Below, in pieces: positions 36,902-46,131 of a stretch of 64,000 nucleotides of DNA. The stretch is from Apilactobacillus nanyangensis (GTDB lineage Bacteria > Bacillota > Bacilli > Lactobacillales > Lactobacillaceae). Numbering within the stretch: position 1 is the first letter of the stretch; each line of letters begins with the position of its first letter. The notes under the pieces are model-generated. The model did not search any database. It worked only from the letters and a program-made list of their open reading frames with translations, and was not told the DNA's origin. A program made the translations under genes and the position numbers. The stretch covers positions 48,205-112,204 of the forward strand of contig NZ_BOLX01000003.1 of the NCBI RefSeq assembly GCF_016861915.1, read 5' to 3'.

Positions 36902-37252
36902 TTAATTACTTAAATCATTATCGTTATAAATTTTGGTAATTTTGGATCCGCTACTATCGACTCTTCCGTCAACACCAATGGGGAAAGATTTGTTCCCATA
37001 TGTAACAACGTAGTATAAAATGTTACCAGATCCCTGATTATCACTAAATTCCGGATGTTCTTTACGGTGTTTTTGAATAAACTTTATAACTTTTGGTTCA
37101 TTACAAACCTTCTTCAAACTCTTATCACTTTGCACGATACCGTAATATTGGTTTTCCACACTTAAATCAGGTTGCATGAAGATGTTGAATCCAAGAACTA
37201 ACACTATAAGAACAACAATTGCCGCACCAATTACGATGGCTGCTTTTTTCAT
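36902..37252 (-). CDS. N-terminally anchored extracytoplasmic protein, unknown
   Basis: 116 residues, ATG behind AGAGAGG. An uncleaved signal-anchor at 3-25 is followed by a small domain with NQYYGIVQSDKSLKKVCNEP and FPIGVDGRVDSS. It resembles short DUF1310-type proteins by layout only. Monocistronic and convergent with the 48-residue peptide gene. Confidence 0.65.
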   Translation of the reverse strand: MKKAAIVIGAAIVVLIVLVLGFNIFMQPDLSVENQYYGIVQSDKSLKKVCNEPKVIKFIQKHRKEHPEFSDNQGSGNILYYVVTYGNKSFPIGVDGRVDSSGSKITKIYNDNDLSN

Positions 37253-37416
37253 TTTATATAACCTCTCTCTAATCCAAAATTAATATTAGCCTTAACCATA
37301 TCACTTTCAAAAATTAATGTAAATAACATCCATATTTAGGAGTCTCTTTTGTTTAATATCCAATTCATTGTGGTAACATTAGCACAATAAAAAAATATAA
37401 ATTAGGAGGAATACCC

Positions 37417-38610
37417 ATGCCATCAAACAATGAAGCTGAACAGTTAAAGAAAATCATGAACGATACTTTAGACATCTCAAAATACATATTAGCCAGCAAA
37501 GACGATGACGAAATCCTTACCCATATTGCAAAACTACTAAATTGTGACGCATATATTATGGATGTTTTCGGTCGCCTTCGTTCATACAGTGAAAACGCGA
37601 AGATGGATGCATCCCTATTCGAATCCGTGATTCATGATTTAAAACTAATCGAATTGGTTGAACCGGTAACGGTGCTTAACAAATACAGCATCTATCCACT
37701 CAAAACAATGGATAAACTCACCCGCAGATTCGTGGTCTTTTCGATGAAAATGCCAGATGATTTAAGTTCTCAATTATTGATTGAAAACATGGTCAACCTC
37801 CTAAGTCTAGAAAGCATGCAGGTCAGCATTAACTTAAACCAAGTTAGACAACGTCGCAACGAATTGTTCGACACCATCTTGGCACAAAACCTACCTGAAA
37901 ATGCTTTCGAAGATACTTTAAAACTAAACGGACTAGACTCCAATTCGATGTATAAGGCGTTTGAAATCGATGAAATTAATTCCGTCGACACCGGACACCA
38001 CCAAGAAGATATGCACCGTGTTATTGACTACATATACTGGTACTTTGAAAAGCTACAAATTCCCATCATCTTGATTTCATGGCATTTCAAGCCATTCATT
38101 TTGGTTGAAACTAAAAAGAGTTTACTGCCACTATTGAACGAACTCAGCAAGTTTATTCACGAAAACTTTATTGGATCAAAGACACAAATCGGCTATACCG
38201 ACGATGCCAAACCACTGATTCAATTCAAGAAACTACTTCGTGAAGCCGATGAAGCTTTGGATGTTGCCAAACGTGAAAACATATTAAAACCAAATAAATT
38301 CATCCCTCAACAGGTTGAAGATATCTTGAGCTTAGTACCCAAAAAAGAAGCCGATATGTTTGTCGATGCTATCTTAGGACCGATTTTAAACCTCAAGGAT
38401 GACGAAAAAGATGAACTAATCGAACTACTTTCATACTACTATGCCGATAACCAATCGATTTCAATGGCGGCCAACGATCTATTCATTCATAGAAATACCG
38501 CCGTTTATAGATTAAAGAAGCTAGAAAAACTACTTAACATGAGCCTAAACGATGTTTCAGATAGTGAACAACTCAGAATGGCTACCAAATTATACTTAAT
38601 TCACCACTAA
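37417..38610 (+). CDS. PucR/CdaR-type transcriptional regulator
   Basis: 397 residues, ATG behind AGGAGG. An N-terminal GAF-like or sensory part, a middle region with QIGYTDDAKPLIQFKKLLREADEAL (GGDEF-like CdaR element), and the C-terminal PucR helix-turn-helix SISMAANDLFIHRNTAVYRLKKLEKLL at about 350-376. Such proteins activate catabolic genes for purines, sugar acids or amino acids. No obvious target operon adjoins; the next gene is 18 bases downstream. Confidence 0.8.
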   Translation: MPSNNEAEQLKKIMNDTLDISKYILASKDDDEILTHIAKLLNCDAYIMDVFGRLRSYSENAKMDASLFESVIHDLKLIELVEPVTVLNKYSIYPLKTMDKLTRRFVVFSMKMPDDLSSQLLIENMVNLLSLESMQVSINLNQVRQRRNELFDTILAQNLPENAFEDTLKLNGLDSNSMYKAFEIDEINSVDTGHHQEDMHRVIDYIYWYFEKLQIPIILISWHFKPFILVETKKSLLPLLNELSKFIHENFIGSKTQIGYTDDAKPLIQFKKLLREADEALDVAKRENILKPNKFIPQQVEDILSLVPKKEADMFVDAILGPILNLKDDEKDELIELLSYYYADNQSISMAANDLFIHRNTAVYRLKKLEKLLNMSLNDVSDSEQLRMATKLYLIHH

Positions 38611-38628
38611 ACAAAGGGGCTAATTTAT

Positions 38629-39210
38629 TTGATTGATAGAAATATTAAAAAGTATATCGATAATAATGATGTTTTAGAGATATACTCAAAATCTAGGGAT
38701 AACTTTGAGTTTGAAGACTTTATTCTGGGCATTATTGTGGCTGAAAAAGGTGATTATCTATTGGTTGAAACTATAGATGATTCCGGACTCTTAGATTCAT
38801 ATACATTATTACTAAAAAGCGATATCTCCAAAATATCTTCAGATACCAACTATACAAATGTTTTTACTCATTACGTCAACAGCAATAAAAAGAATAATAT
38901 ATATGATCCTTTTGAATTAAGAAAAGAAATGGATAGTATAATTGATAAAAATCTTGATGATATTATCCAAACTTTCTTGAGTAACAGAAAAGTTATATCA
39001 CTTTGCACAATTGTTGATGAAGAATTTCATAAAGGCAATATAATCGCATATGATAATAACCATATCGTTTTAGACGAAAAAAGGTATCAACAAACTTTTG
39101 GCAGTGAAGTACAGGACAAAAATAATTTAATAAAATTAGATACGATAACTGCATTTGATTTGGTAAGTAAAGAAAATAAACTATATGAAGAATATTTAAA
39201 TAACCACTAA
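38629..39210 (+). CDS. hypothetical soluble protein, TTG start
   Basis: 193 residues, starting at TTG 38629 behind AAGGGGC. No signal peptide or membrane helix; rich in Asp, Asn, Ile and Lys, with NNDVLEIYSKSRDNFEFEDFILGIIVAEKGDYLL suggesting a small beta-barrel fold and a repeat of the theme later (HKGNIIAYDNNHIVLDEKRY). AT content and codon use are richer in AT than in its neighbours. It is probably transcribed with the PucR gene (18-base gap). Function unknown. Confidence 0.65.
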   Translation: MIDRNIKKYIDNNDVLEIYSKSRDNFEFEDFILGIIVAEKGDYLLVETIDDSGLLDSYTLLLKSDISKISSDTNYTNVFTHYVNSNKKNNIYDPFELRKEMDSIIDKNLDDIIQTFLSNRKVISLCTIVDEEFHKGNIIAYDNNHIVLDEKRYQQTFGSEVQDKNNLIKLDTITAFDLVSKENKLYEEYLNNH

Positions 39211-39211
39211 A

Positions 39212-39243
39212 AAAGAGCTAACCGATATGGTTAGCTCCTTTTT
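39212..39243. terminator. bidirectional terminator
   Basis: AAAAGAGCTAACC / GGTTAGCTCCTTTT hairpin between convergent genes. Confidence 0.8.
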
Positions 39244-39246
39244 TAT

Positions 39247-40632
39247 TTAGGCGTATGCTTTTGAGTTTCTTTCCTTTAGGTAAACCAATCCGCAGAAGAC
39301 GATTGACCAAATAATTGCACCAATTGCTCCAACGACGTCACCTGGGATAAAGAATAGACTCGCGAAGATGACGAAGAAGAATAGGATTGTTAAAGGACTA
39401 GTAATTGCGTATCCAGGCATCTTGAAACCATCGCTTAGGAAGTCGTTTGATGCGCGGTACTTTCTGTGAGCAATCATTGTTAGTAGGTAAACAATGATGT
39501 ACATGTCACTTGATGATCCAGCCACGATTGTAAATACAGAGCTAATGCTGTTACTTACACTCATGATTGGAGTGATGAAGATTAGAGCAGCCGAGATTAG
39601 AATTGCGGCACTTGGGATTCCGTTTTTAGAAACCTTACCGAAGTGTCTGTTCATGAACCCTTCCTTGCGTCCTTCAGTAGCTAGTTGGTAGAAGTGACGT
39701 CCGGCAGAGAAGATAATACTGTTTAGAGAAGATGCAGCTGATGTTAATACAACGAAGTTGATAATAGCAGCTGCTGCAGGTAGTCCAGCAAGTGTAAATA
39801 CTTGCACGAATGGACTCTTATCTGGAGTAATTGATGTCCATGGAATAACTGCCATGATAACGGCTAGCGCTCCAATGTAGAAGATCATGATTCTCCATAG
39901 AGTTTCGTTAACAGCCTTCTTAACAACTTTGTGTGGGTTCTTTGATTCACCTAGGGTAATACTTACGAATTCAATTCCTTGGAATGCGAAGAATACCATT
40001 GGGAATGCTGAGATGAAGTTAAATGAACCATGTGGGAATAAAGTAAAATGATTAGTAATATTGCTAATTGATGCGTGTCCCAAAGGTGTTGATGTGTGTG
40101 AAAATACCATGATAATTCCAGTTACGATCAATGCGACAATTGCTACAATCTTGATCATCGCAAACCAGAATTCAGCTTCACCAAATAGTTTAGCAGCAAT
40201 TAAGTTAATCGCTGCTAGTACAACCAAGAAGGCAACTTCGACAATCCACGATGGAATGTTTGGGAACCAGAAGGCAAAGTATGTAGCAATGGCGGTTAGT
40301 TCAGCCATGCTGGCAAACAAAAGTCCTAACCAGTAACTCCAACCGGTGAAGTATCCAGCAGTTGGTCCGAGGTATTTAGAGATAAATGATACGAAAGTGT
40401 GTTGAGATGGATCGGCGTAAAACATTTCACCGATGGCTCTCATCATTAGAAAGAAGAAACATCCTAACACTAGATACACTAGCATTACTGACGGTCCAGT
40501 CTTTGAAATGGTACTTCCAGAACCAAGGAATAACCCGGTCCCGATGGTTCCACCAATTGCAATCATCTGAACGTGACGGTTGCTTAGTGAACGGATTGTA
40601 CCATCAGCATTTTTCGTTATCTTTTCTTGCAT
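39247..40632 (-). CDS. APC-family amino acid permease
   Basis: 461 residues, 12 membrane helices. AAT-subfamily signatures: LSNRHVQMIAIGGTIGTGLFLGSG at helix 1 (the unwound substrate site) and KTGPSVMLVYLVLG after it; EAEFWFAMIKIVAIVALI at helix 5; FAFQGIEFVSITLGESKNPHKVV at helix 6. It resembles CycA/AapA-type D-Ala, D-Ser, Gly or GABA permeases; the precise substrate is unknown. It is one of two full paralogues here (the other at 41019-42404). Confidence 0.88.
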   Translation of the reverse strand: MQEKITKNADGTIRSLSNRHVQMIAIGGTIGTGLFLGSGSTISKTGPSVMLVYLVLGCFFFLMMRAIGEMFYADPSQHTFVSFISKYLGPTAGYFTGWSYWLGLLFASMAELTAIATYFAFWFPNIPSWIVEVAFLVVLAAINLIAAKLFGEAEFWFAMIKIVAIVALIVTGIIMVFSHTSTPLGHASISNITNHFTLFPHGSFNFISAFPMVFFAFQGIEFVSITLGESKNPHKVVKKAVNETLWRIMIFYIGALAVIMAVIPWTSITPDKSPFVQVFTLAGLPAAAAIINFVVLTSAASSLNSIIFSAGRHFYQLATEGRKEGFMNRHFGKVSKNGIPSAAILISAALIFITPIMSVSNSISSVFTIVAGSSSDMYIIVYLLTMIAHRKYRASNDFLSDGFKMPGYAITSPLTILFFFVIFASLFFIPGDVVGAIGAIIWSIVFCGLVYLKERNSKAYA

Positions 40633-40786
40633 AAAGTTTCCCCCTTTTAAGTTAATTGATTTATTTGTTTATCAATTTCACTTGGATTGTTGAAAATATT
40701 ATCATCATTTTTCACGATGACAATAGCTTTCAAAGACATTTGGAAAATATAACAAGGCCATTGTAACATCTTACAACGCGTCCTAA

Positions 40787-40903
40787 TTATGCATAGGAAC
40801 GGGAATTAAAGCGTTTTACAGCAACACCAATTAAGTAAGCGAAAACCCAAATTAATGCGCTAATTGCACCGATTGATTCGGCAGGAATAATTGAAAAAGT
40901 AGT
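40787..40903 (-). pseudogene. C-terminal remnant of a third APC amino acid permease
   Basis: The last 36 codons read IIPAESIGAISALIWVF then AYLIGVAVKRFNSRSYA, aligning with the last helix of both neighbours (IPGDEVGAISAVIWTVAF and the SRSKA/SKAYA ends). Upstream of it the reading frame to 40972 (KGEFFYVKKSPDYYG) is unrelated. So most of a third tandem copy has been lost. Confidence 0.75.
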
Positions 40904-40923
40904 TCCATAATAGTCGGGGGATT

Positions 40924-40990
40924 TTTTAACATAAAAAAACTCCCCCTTTAAATCGTATTGATGACAATACATTCAGGAGAGTTTTAAAAT
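40924..40990 (-). terminator. putative terminator of second permease
   Basis: On the minus strand AAAACTCTCCTG pairs with GGGGGAGTTTTTTT around an inner GTATTG/CAATAC hairpin, with T-run at the far end. Confidence 0.5.
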
Positions 40991-41018
40991 TTCTATATTA
41001 TTCTACAAAAGCACTCTA

Positions 41019-42404
41019 TTATGCTTTAGAACGGGAAACAAGACGTTTTATACCGATACCTGCGTAGAATGCCACTGTCCAAATTACTGCACTAATTGCG
41101 CCGACTTCATCACCTGGAATGAAGAACAAACTAACGAAAATGAAGACGAAAAATGCAATGGTTAGTGGACTGGTAAATTGGTATGCTGGCATCTTGAATC
41201 CATGATCCAAGAAGTCGGCTGACTTTCTGTATTTACGATGTGCAAACATGGTAAATAGGTAAACGATAATACACATGTCACTGGTTGCACCGGCAACCAA
41301 GGTGAACATGAATGAAACGCTATGAGTAACCGTTAGGATTGGGTTAATCAAGATTAAAGCAGCGGTCAATCCAATACTTGCGATTGGAATTCCGTTTTTA
41401 GAAACGTGAGTTAGATTCTTATGAATAAATCCATCGGTGTGAGTATCCTTAGCTAGTTGGTACAAATGACGACCAGCGGAGAAGATGATACTGTTCAATG
41501 AAGAAGCGGCTGATGTTAATACCACGAAGTTAATGACAGCAGCGGCGGCAGGTAACCCTGCGATTGAAAAGACTTGCACGAATGGACTGTTAGTTGGAGA
41601 TAGTTTGGTCCATGGAATTACCACCATAATTACTGATAGTGCTCCAATGTAGAAAATCAAAATTCTCCATAGAGTTTCGTTCACCGCCTTCTTAACGACT
41701 GTCTTTGGATCCTTGGATTCACCAAGCGTGATGCTGACGAATTCGATTCCTTGAAAGGCAAAGAATACCATTGGGAATGCGGCAAAGAAGTTAAAGAATC
41801 CGTGTGGGAACATTGTAAAGTGGTCAAAAATGTTACCAAACGATGCGTGACCAACCGGGGTTGAAGCGTGGAAGAACGCCATGAAAATCCCCGTCACAAT
41901 CAATGCAACAATCGCGATAACTTTAATCATGGCAAACCAGAATTCGGCTTCACCGAAGACCTTAACGGCAATGATATTCAATGTAGCTAAGACGGCTAAA
42001 AAGACGACTTCGATTAACCATGCTGGAATGTGTGGGAACCAAAAGTTCACATATGTAGCAATTGCTGATAATTCGGCCATGCTGGCAAATAGCAAACCAA
42101 TCCAGTAACTCCATCCGGTGAAGTATCCGGCGGTATGTCCTAGATATTTAGTAATAAATGCAACGAATGTATGTTGGTTTGGATCAGAGTAAAACATTTC
42201 TCCGATTCCCCTCATCATCAAGAAGAATAGACAACCAATCACTAGATATACCAATAGTACAGAAGGACCGGTCTTTGAAATGGTACTACCTGAACCTAAA
42301 AATAGCCCTGTTCCGATGGTTCCACCAATCGCAATCATTTGAACATGACGATTACTTAGTGAACGCACCGTTCCATCGGCGTTTTTCTTGTTTTTCTCAT
42401 GCAT
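41019..42404 (-). CDS. APC-family amino acid permease, paralogue
   Basis: 461 residues, same length and plan as 39247-40632, with long identical stretches (QMIAIGGTIGTGLFLGSG, FFAFQGIEFVSITLGESK, LPAAAAVINFVVLTSAASSL). Differences lie mainly in helices 3-5 and the last 60 residues, suggesting a different substrate preference. It should import a neutral amino acid with protons. The start codon lies behind GGAGGC. Confidence 0.88.
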   Translation of the reverse strand: MHEKNKKNADGTVRSLSNRHVQMIAIGGTIGTGLFLGSGSTISKTGPSVLLVYLVIGCLFFLMMRGIGEMFYSDPNQHTFVAFITKYLGHTAGYFTGWSYWIGLLFASMAELSAIATYVNFWFPHIPAWLIEVVFLAVLATLNIIAVKVFGEAEFWFAMIKVIAIVALIVTGIFMAFFHASTPVGHASFGNIFDHFTMFPHGFFNFFAAFPMVFFAFQGIEFVSITLGESKDPKTVVKKAVNETLWRILIFYIGALSVIMVVIPWTKLSPTNSPFVQVFSIAGLPAAAAVINFVVLTSAASSLNSIIFSAGRHLYQLAKDTHTDGFIHKNLTHVSKNGIPIASIGLTAALILINPILTVTHSVSFMFTLVAGATSDMCIIVYLFTMFAHRKYRKSADFLDHGFKMPAYQFTSPLTIAFFVFIFVSLFFIPGDEVGAISAVIWTVAFYAGIGIKRLVSRSKA

Positions 42405-42549
42405 AGAAATGCCTCCAATATGGCTTTTCCATTATTCATAATTTCAATTTATCCCATGTAATTGGTGATAATACTAGCATTTATCGCTCTTTTAATAAGC
42501 AAATCCGGATGAATTTGTAACATTATACATACGACTTGTAGAATCATAC

Positions 42550-42580
42550 AAAAAAACCACACCATTGTTGGCGTGGTTTC
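42550..42580 (-). terminator. terminator of the 42599-43524 pair
   Basis: On the minus strand AAACCACGCC / GGTGTGGTTTTTTT, a stem with one G-U, followed by a T-run. Confidence 0.8.
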
Positions 42581-42598
42581 GTTTCATGTGAAACATTT

Positions 42599-42955
42599 TT
42601 ATTTGTTTTGTGGCAACTTGTTATCTGCTAACACATCGTTAGTGTATTGTTCAACTTGTAATGCTACTTCAGCAGCGTTTGGATCGTTTGGTTGTAAATG
42701 ACTAGCGGTGTCTTGTGCAACCGCCCAGTATGCCAAACTATCGGTAACCGGAACGATATCTCTAACAATTTCCATCTTTAATTGAGGACGTTGTTTTTGT
42801 AAAACTTCAAAGGTGCCATAGTTAGTAATCATATGAATTTCACCGCCTGATTTTGGTGAAATACTCTTGAAGATTACTAAGTGTGATTCCTTTTGAGTGT
42901 CAGTTAATTGTTGTTTGATTTGTTTCAATTGTTCTTTGTTTAATTGTAATGCCAT
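42599..42955 (-). CDS. conserved hypothetical protein
   Basis: 118 residues from ATG 42955 (GAGGTG 6 bases upstream). Soluble, begins MALQLNKEQLKQIKQQL and has a central SGGEIHMITNYGTFEVLQ. No known domain recognised. It follows the NAD(P)-binding protein gene by 14 bases and shares its terminator, so the two likely act together. Confidence 0.7.
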   Translation of the reverse strand: MALQLNKEQLKQIKQQLTDTQKESHLVIFKSISPKSGGEIHMITNYGTFEVLQKQRPQLKMEIVRDIVPVTDSLAYWAVAQDTASHLQPNDPNAAEVALQVEQYTNDVLADNKLPQNK

Positions 42956-42969
42956 TTTAAGCACCTCAC

Positions 42970-43524
42970 TTATCTTTCGATTAATCCAATGGATTGATTG
43001 ATAAATTGTTGATATTCTACTACTTTGACGGCAGTGTTTGCAACATTATCGGCAGAAACACGACCGTATTGCATTGAGATTCCTTCATCAATCACGTCCA
43101 ATTCACCTGATTGTTCATCAACAATTTCGACCGGTCTTAGGATGGTGTATGGAATTTCGTATTCGTCCACCAACTTAACGGCGTATCTTTGTTGGTTCAA
43201 GTATTCCTTATTATTATCCACATCTGGATAAGTCACTTCTTCGGTTAATTCATTATCGATACCGGCTGTTGATAACATAATAAACTGTTCAAGTGGTGGG
43301 TTAACGCGGTCCAATGCTTGGATGACCGCACCAATTTGTAGATCAACATCAAGTGGTCCCAAGAACGTGTAGATAACGTTTACGCCTTCTAAATTATCGG
43401 CGTAGGCACTAACGTCCTCGAAATCGATGCCGTCTAGTAATTTTACCTCATATTGATTTGATAATTTATCGTAGACCTTTTGGCCTAATTGATGAAAATT
43501 ACCAATAATCAAAACCTTCTTCAT
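42970..43524 (-). CDS. NAD(P)-binding atypical SDR-like protein
   Basis: 184 residues from ATG 43524, behind GGAGGG. Rossmann start KKVLIIGNFHQLGQKVY (a variant of GxxGxxG), then VNVIYTFLGPLD, QFIMLSTAGID at the usual SDR catalytic Ser place, and YTILRPVEIVDE typical of NmrA/DUF atypical SDRs. The catalytic Tyr-x-x-x-Lys is YAVKLVDE. Probably a redox sensor or small oxidoreductase. It is divergent from the aldo/keto reductase gene. Confidence 0.75.
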   Translation of the reverse strand: MKKVLIIGNFHQLGQKVYDKLSNQYEVKLLDGIDFEDVSAYADNLEGVNVIYTFLGPLDVDLQIGAVIQALDRVNPPLEQFIMLSTAGIDNELTEEVTYPDVDNNKEYLNQQRYAVKLVDEYEIPYTILRPVEIVDEQSGELDVIDEGISMQYGRVSADNVANTAVKVVEYQQFINQSIGLIER

Positions 43525-43659
43525 GGTTAACCCTCCTTCATTCATTAAATTTATTTTATCAAAAATTAATGCTTAAGTTAACGCCAAATGGTTTAAAAAT
43601 CAGCGTTTAGGGTTCATAATTATATTGAACGTATAAAAAATTTGAGGAGGCCTTTTTAC

Positions 43660-44592
43660 ATGGTAAAAATTGGTAAATCAAACGTAGAATCAACCCCACT
43701 TGGTTTAGGAACCAATGCGGTTGGTGGTAACAACTTATTCCCAAACTTAAAAGATGAAACTGGTATTCAAATCGTAAAGACCGGTCTAGATTCTGGAATC
43801 ACCCTATTGGATACTGCATTCGCATACGGTATGGGTCATTCAGAAGAACTAATTGGTCAAGCCATCAAAGGCTACGATAGAAGCAAGTTCGTTATTGCTA
43901 CAAAGGCCGCTCAAGACACATCAGACGGCGACGTTAAAATTAACAATAACCCACAATTCTTAAAGCAATCAGTAGACGATGCATTGAAACGTCTACAAAC
44001 TGACTACATCGATATCTTCTACATCCACTTCCCAGACGATCAAACTCCAAAGGATGAAGCGGTTGCTGCATTAAACGAAATGAAGCAAGAAGGTAAGATT
44101 AAGGCTATCGGTGTTTCAAACTTCTCATTAGATCAAATCAAGGAAGCTAACAAAGACGGCTTAGTTGATGTTGTTGAAGATCAATACAGTCTATTACACC
44201 GTGATGCTGAAACTGAAATGTTTGATTACTTACGTGAAAATAACATTTCATTCGTACCATTTTTCCCATTAGCATCAGGTCTATTAACTGGTAAGTACTC
44301 AGAAGTTGTCGACTTTCCTGAAAATGATATCAGACACGGCAACCCTGATTTCACCGGTGAACGTTTCGAAAAGATCGTTGAAAAGGTTAACAACCTAAAG
44401 CCACTTGCTGACAAGCATGGTATTACCACTACCCAATTAGTATTAGCATGGTACATCAAGAACCCAGACGTTACTGTTGTTATCCCAGGTGCAAAGCGTC
44501 CAGAACAAGTTGAAAGTAATGCTAAAGCATTGAACGTCTCACTAAGTGACGAAGAATATGCACAAATTGATAATGACTTTAGAAACATCTAA
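43660..44592 (+). CDS. aldo/keto reductase
   Basis: 310 residues from ATG 43660, behind GAGGAGG. AKR tetrad: Asp and Tyr in LLDTAFAYGMGHSEELIG, Lys in KFVIATKAA, His in IDIFYIHFPD; NADPH-site region VTVVIPGAKRPEQVESN at the C terminus. It should reduce aldehydes or ketones with NADPH. The physiological substrate is unknown. It is followed by an unusual terminator that contains a PurBox. Confidence 0.88.
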   Translation: MVKIGKSNVESTPLGLGTNAVGGNNLFPNLKDETGIQIVKTGLDSGITLLDTAFAYGMGHSEELIGQAIKGYDRSKFVIATKAAQDTSDGDVKINNNPQFLKQSVDDALKRLQTDYIDIFYIHFPDDQTPKDEAVAALNEMKQEGKIKAIGVSNFSLDQIKEANKDGLVDVVEDQYSLLHRDAETEMFDYLRENNISFVPFFPLASGLLTGKYSEVVDFPENDIRHGNPDFTGERFEKIVEKVNNLKPLADKHGITTTQLVLAWYIKNPDVTVVIPGAKRPEQVESNAKALNVSLSDEEYAQIDNDFRNI

Positions 44593-44602
44593 TTGTTTTT
44601 GA

Positions 44603-44642
44603 CTCCAATGTTCGGATTTTACTCCAACATTGGAGTTTTTTT
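44603..44642 (+). terminator. terminator of the aldo/keto reductase gene
   Basis: CTCCAATGTT and AACATTGGAG, a 10-bp perfect stem with a 15-base loop and T-run. The left arm and loop contain a perfect PurBox. Confidence 0.8.
44607..44619 (-). promoter_or_regulatory. PurBox (PurR site) 1
   Basis: Minus strand AAATCCGAACATT: full match to the lactococcal PurBox AWWWCCGAACWWT. It is about 160 bases upstream of the purine permease. Confidence 0.6.
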
Positions 44643-44679
44643 ATCATAAAAAGTCAATTTTTGTTTAAATTCGTCTAAA

Positions 44680-44692
44680 ATAGTTCGCTTTT
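44680..44692 (-). promoter_or_regulatory. PurBox-like site 2
   Basis: Minus strand AAAAGCGAACTAT, one mismatch to AWWWCCGAACWWT. Confidence 0.5.
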
Positions 44693-44740
44693 TAGTGGAC
44701 TTTAGTTCTAATTATGGTAATATATACGTATAATATTAAT

Positions 44741-44753
44741 AAATACGAACATT
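44741..44753 (+). promoter_or_regulatory. PurBox-like site 3
   Basis: AAATACGAACATT, one mismatch to the consensus, between a TATAAT -10 (44729-44734) and the ribosome binding site of the permease gene. Confidence 0.5.
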
Positions 44754-44768
44754 AAAGGAGAATGTTTC

Positions 44769-46079
44769 ATGTTAAAGGGAATTGCTAATTTCTTTCATTT
44801 TGATGAACTAGGTACTAACTACCGTACTGAATTCATCGCTGGGTTAACTACCTTCGTTTCAATGGTTTACATTCTATTCGTAAACCCAAACGTTATGAGT
44901 GCTTCAGGTATCGATAAGGGTGCCATGTTCACCGCAACAGCACTTGCAACTGCTCTTGGATGTTTCTTAATGGGAATCATCGCTAACTACCCAATCGCTT
45001 TATCTACCAGTTTGGGTACTAACGCTTTCTTCGCCTACTCAGTCTGTGTGGGTATGAAGGTTCCTTGGCAAACAGCGCTATCCGGTACATTTATCGCAGC
45101 TATTATTTTCATGATTTTAACAGCGTTCAAGCTAAGAGAAACAATCATCGACGCTATCCCTGCTGATTTAAAGAGTGCCATTGCCGGTGGTATTGGTCTA
45201 TTCATTGCCTTTCTTGGTCTAAACCAAGGTGGCCTAGTTGTTGCTGATAAGGCAACTCTAGTAACTCTTGGATCACTTCACGTTGGAAGTACTTGGTTAA
45301 CTATCTTTGGTTTAATCCTAACCGTTGTATTAATGAGTGCCCGCGTTCCTGCAGCTATCTTTATTAGTATGGTTGCTACTACTATCTTAGGTATGGTTAC
45401 TGGATTAATCGCTTTACCAACTCACGTAGTTTCAAGCGTTCCAAGTATCAAACCAATCTTCTTAACTGCAATTTCACACGTTACTGATATCAACACATTA
45501 CAACTATGGATTGTTGTATTTACCTTCTTATTAGTTACCTTCTTCGATACCACTGGTACCCTAGTTGGTTTAGCTAAACAAGCTGGTTTCATCAAAGACA
45601 ACAAGATTCCACGTATCGGACGTGCCCTAGGTTCTGACTCAATGGCCATGGTTGGTGGTTCTCTACTAGGTTCATCCCCAATGGGTGCCTTCGTTGAATC
45701 ATCAGCAGGTATCGCCGTTGGTGGTCGTTCTGGTTTCACTGTAATTGTTACTGGTATCTTCTTCTTACTAGGAACATTCTTCTCACCACTACTTGGTGTA
45801 ATTACCGATCAAGTTACTGCTCCTGCATTAATCGTTATCGGTATTCTAATGGCTAACGCCCTACGTGATATTCACTGGGACAAGTTCGAATTAGCTGCTC
45901 CATCATTCTTGATTGTATTAGGTATGCCACTTACTTACAGTATCTCAGATGGTATTGCTTTAGGTTTCATCGTATACCCAATCTCAATGTTAGCTGCTAA
46001 ACGAGGAAAAGAAGTTAACCCATTAATGTACGTGCTAGGTGTAATCTTCATCATCTTCTTCTGGCTATTAAATGAATAA
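44769..46079 (+). CDS. NCS2/AzgA-type purine permease (guanine/hypoxanthine)
   Basis: 436 residues, about 12-14 membrane helices, ATG behind AAAGGAG. AzgA/PbuG landmarks: NYRTEFIAGLTTFVSMVYIL at the start, TSLGTNAFFAYSV in TM3 region, LVTFFDTTGTLVGLAKQAG and SSAGIAVGGRSG in TM10. The subfamily (PbuG/PbuO-like) imports guanine and hypoxanthine, or adenine, with protons. Three PurBox-like elements upstream support purine control. Confidence 0.88.
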   Translation: MLKGIANFFHFDELGTNYRTEFIAGLTTFVSMVYILFVNPNVMSASGIDKGAMFTATALATALGCFLMGIIANYPIALSTSLGTNAFFAYSVCVGMKVPWQTALSGTFIAAIIFMILTAFKLRETIIDAIPADLKSAIAGGIGLFIAFLGLNQGGLVVADKATLVTLGSLHVGSTWLTIFGLILTVVLMSARVPAAIFISMVATTILGMVTGLIALPTHVVSSVPSIKPIFLTAISHVTDINTLQLWIVVFTFLLVTFFDTTGTLVGLAKQAGFIKDNKIPRIGRALGSDSMAMVGGSLLGSSPMGAFVESSAGIAVGGRSGFTVIVTGIFFLLGTFFSPLLGVITDQVTAPALIVIGILMANALRDIHWDKFELAAPSFLIVLGMPLTYSISDGIALGFIVYPISMLAAKRGKEVNPLMYVLGVIFIIFFWLLNE

Positions 46080-46087
46080 CAAAACAA

Positions 46088-46122
46088 ATAAAAAGAGACC
46101 TCTATGGAGGTCTCTTTTTTTG
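46088..46122. terminator. bidirectional terminator, purine permease / crcB
   Basis: AAAAAGAGACCTC / GAGGTCTCTTTTTTT. The same stem is used at 58195 and 60023. Confidence 0.88.
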
Positions 46123-46131
46123 TGCCTAAAT

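Noticed and set aside
41019..42404. Operon of the two amino acid permeases
   Set aside because: About 390 bases, a pseudogene remnant and a probable terminator lie between them, so they are likely separate units.
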